Shown: positions 14,700-15,604 of the stretch, one piece after another
Numbering within the stretch: the first letter of the stretch is position 1
Layout of the letters: every line of letters starts with the position of its first letter
NCBI GenBank assembly: GCA_028717045.1
Contig: JAQUON010000020.1
Coordinates: 1 to 15,604, forward strand
Direction: 5' to 3'
Length of the DNA stretch: 15,604 nucleotides
Source: Candidatus Omnitrophota bacterium
GTDB taxonomy: Bacteria > Omnitrophota > Gorgyraeia > Gygaellales > Profunditerraquicolaceae
Program-made: the position numbers and the translations under genes
Notes under the pieces: generated by a model
What the model was told of the DNA's origin: nothing
What the model saw: only the letters and a program-made list of their open reading frames with translations
The model's database searches: none

Positions 14700-14700
14700 A

Positions 14701-15429
14701 ATGACAAAAATTCTTATTGTTGAAGATGAAGGAAGGGTAAGGCGAATGTATAACACAATGCTTAAAAATGAAGGCTTTGAAGTCCTCGAAGCTCCCGATG
14801 CCATGCAGGCATCTTGTATATTAAACAGAGAACCCGTAGATATAATGCTCCTTGATATAAAAATGCCGCAGGTTTACGGCACCGTATTTTACGACATTAT
14901 GAAAATATCCAATAAAAAAGTAAAAGTAATCGTCGCAAGCGTTTATCCTGTTGATGAGCAGAAAGAACTGATTAAGGATGCCGAGGATTACTACGATAAA
15001 TCACAAGGCTTGGATTTGCTGCTGGAAAAAATCAAGAAGGTAGAAAAGGGCGTTACACAGAAAAAAAGCATACTGGTGATTGATGATGAGCCGCAAATCA
15101 GAAAAATATACCGCCATTATTTACAGGAACACGGCTACCGCATTATTGAAGCTCATGACGGCAACGCTGGTTTAGACATATTAAGAAGAAGCAATGAGAT
15201 TGCTTTGGTAATTCTTGACCTTGCTATGCCCAAGCAGAGCGGGTTTGAAGTTTATGAGCAGATGAAAAAAGAATTCCCGGGTATAAAAATATTAATCGCC
15301 AGCGTTTTTAATCAAAAGGACCAACAATTCTTCCTTCCTAATGCCGATGAGTATTACGATAAGTCAGAAGATGCAGCCGGGCTGGTCAAAAAAATCGAAA
15401 AACTAATATATACAGACTCTCCTGCGTAA
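14701..15429 (+). CDS. Two-receiver-domain protein without output domain
   Basis: This 242-residue cytosolic protein is made of two CheY-like receiver domains in tandem. Receiver 1 (about 1-115) has Glu8-Asp9, Asp52 (LLDIKMP), Ser80 and Lys100. Receiver 2 (about 122-237) has Asp128-Asp129, Asp173 (ILDLAMP), Ser201 and Lys221. Both carry all phosphorylation residues and both end with the same unusual motif, DYYDKS at 96-101 and EYYDKS at 217-222, so they probably arose by duplication. There is no DNA-binding, enzymatic or kinase domain, suggesting a phosphotransfer or protein-protein regulator. It follows the kinase gene after a 196-bp regulatory gap with its own promoter and leader. The ribosome binding site AAAGGAG, 5 bases upstream, supports the ATG. 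Confidence 0.9.
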   Translation: MTKILIVEDEGRVRRMYNTMLKNEGFEVLEAPDAMQASCILNREPVDIMLLDIKMPQVYGTVFYDIMKISNKKVKVIVASVYPVDEQKELIKDAEDYYDKSQGLDLLLEKIKKVEKGVTQKKSILVIDDEPQIRKIYRHYLQEHGYRIIEAHDGNAGLDILRRSNEIALVILDLAMPKQSGFEVYEQMKKEFPGIKILIASVFNQKDQQFFLPNADEYYDKSEDAAGLVKKIEKLIYTDSPA

Positions 15430-15476
15430 GTAATAAAATCCCCCCCCGGTCAAACAAAGGGGCAAGGAGGTTCATT

Positions 15477-15604
15477 ATGTGCCCATATTTTATTTATTCA
15501 AAACTCCAGAGTTTATGCGCTTGTTATCCCGGGAGCCTCTTTTGCCCAAGCATTCAAAAGCGGCATGATTTTTGTTTCAGCAGGTTCAGGGACTGCCAAT
15601 ATTT
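15477..15604 (+). CDS. Small cysteine-rich protein, 3' end outside window
   Basis: An open frame of 42 codons runs from ATG 15477 to the window edge with a strong AAGGAGG (15464-15470) seven or so bases upstream. The peptide begins MCPYFIYSKLQ and carries cysteines at 2, 14, 16, 23, 33 and 40, with the pattern CPYF...CxC...CPS...FC...C. This resembles small cysteine-rich proteins that accompany response regulators in some Deltaproteobacteria (CPYF...CxC...PS..E..YC), which probably bind zinc or another metal. That comparison is from memory and should be treated as tentative. It lies 47 bases after the two-receiver gene, in the same direction, with a run of eight C residues (15440-15447) in between. 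Confidence 0.55.
   Translation, partial: MCPYFIYSKLQSLCACYPGSLFCPSIQKRHDFCFSRFRDCQY

Noticed and set aside
15440..15447. Run of eight C residues as a phase-variation tract
   Set aside because: It lies between genes, not in a promoter spacer or coding frame that I can identify, and eight bases is short; sequencing or assembly error is also possible.
1..15604. CRISPR arrays, insertion sequences, transposase or integrase genes
   Set aside because: No regularly spaced direct repeats and no recombinase-like protein were seen on either strand.

Overview
The window is a moderate-GC stretch of chromosome from a bacterium with a two-membrane envelope. The evidence for that is an RND pump, a LolA-like periplasmic protein, and an outer-membrane barrel ending in an aromatic residue. 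Genes are tightly packed, mostly on the + strand, with strong AGGAGG-type ribosome binding sites. I cannot place the organism firmly. The gene mix and spacing would suit an uncultured lineage such as Omnitrophota or a neighbouring phylum, but that is a low-confidence inference.

Layout. (1) 1-4230: the C-terminal half of an AcrB-type RND pump, cut by the window edge. It is followed by a PII-like small protein, a CxxCxxC thioredoxin-fold mini-protein, a class I aldolase closely resembling LsrF, and a zinc-dependent medium-chain dehydrogenase that starts 6 bp after the aldolase. (2) 4298-10548: a self-contained transcription unit with a perfect TTGACA-N16-TATAAT promoter and a strong intrinsic terminator. 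It encodes an acyl/aryl-CoA ligase-type adenylating enzyme, an MMPL-type RND exporter (4-bp overlap), a LolA-like periplasmic protein and a DUF1302-like outer-membrane barrel. Together these could activate a lipid or other hydrophobic acid and move it across the envelope. (3) 10558-12249: rlmN behind an extended -10 promoter, overlapping a TesA-like GDSL lipoprotein esterase. (4) 12289-12682: tRNA-Leu(CAA) on the minus strand and tRNA-Ala(GGC) on the plus strand. tRNA-Ala is bracketed exactly by 9-bp direct repeats and sits in a cluster of inverted repeats. (5) 12802-15604: an OmpR-family response regulator with a TTG start, its histidine kinase, a stand-alone protein with two receiver domains, and the start of a small cysteine-rich protein that runs off the window.

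The most unusual non-coding signal lies upstream of the two-receiver gene. Three TTTAA half-sites recur at exactly 11-bp steps next to a -10 inside a palindrome. A leader of about 95 nt follows, with two hairpins that compete for the same CCC, one of which hides the Shine-Dalgarno sequence. This suggests control at both transcription, possibly by the neighbouring OmpR-type regulator, and translation. The four-gene envelope operon is the best candidate for a little-described protein system.
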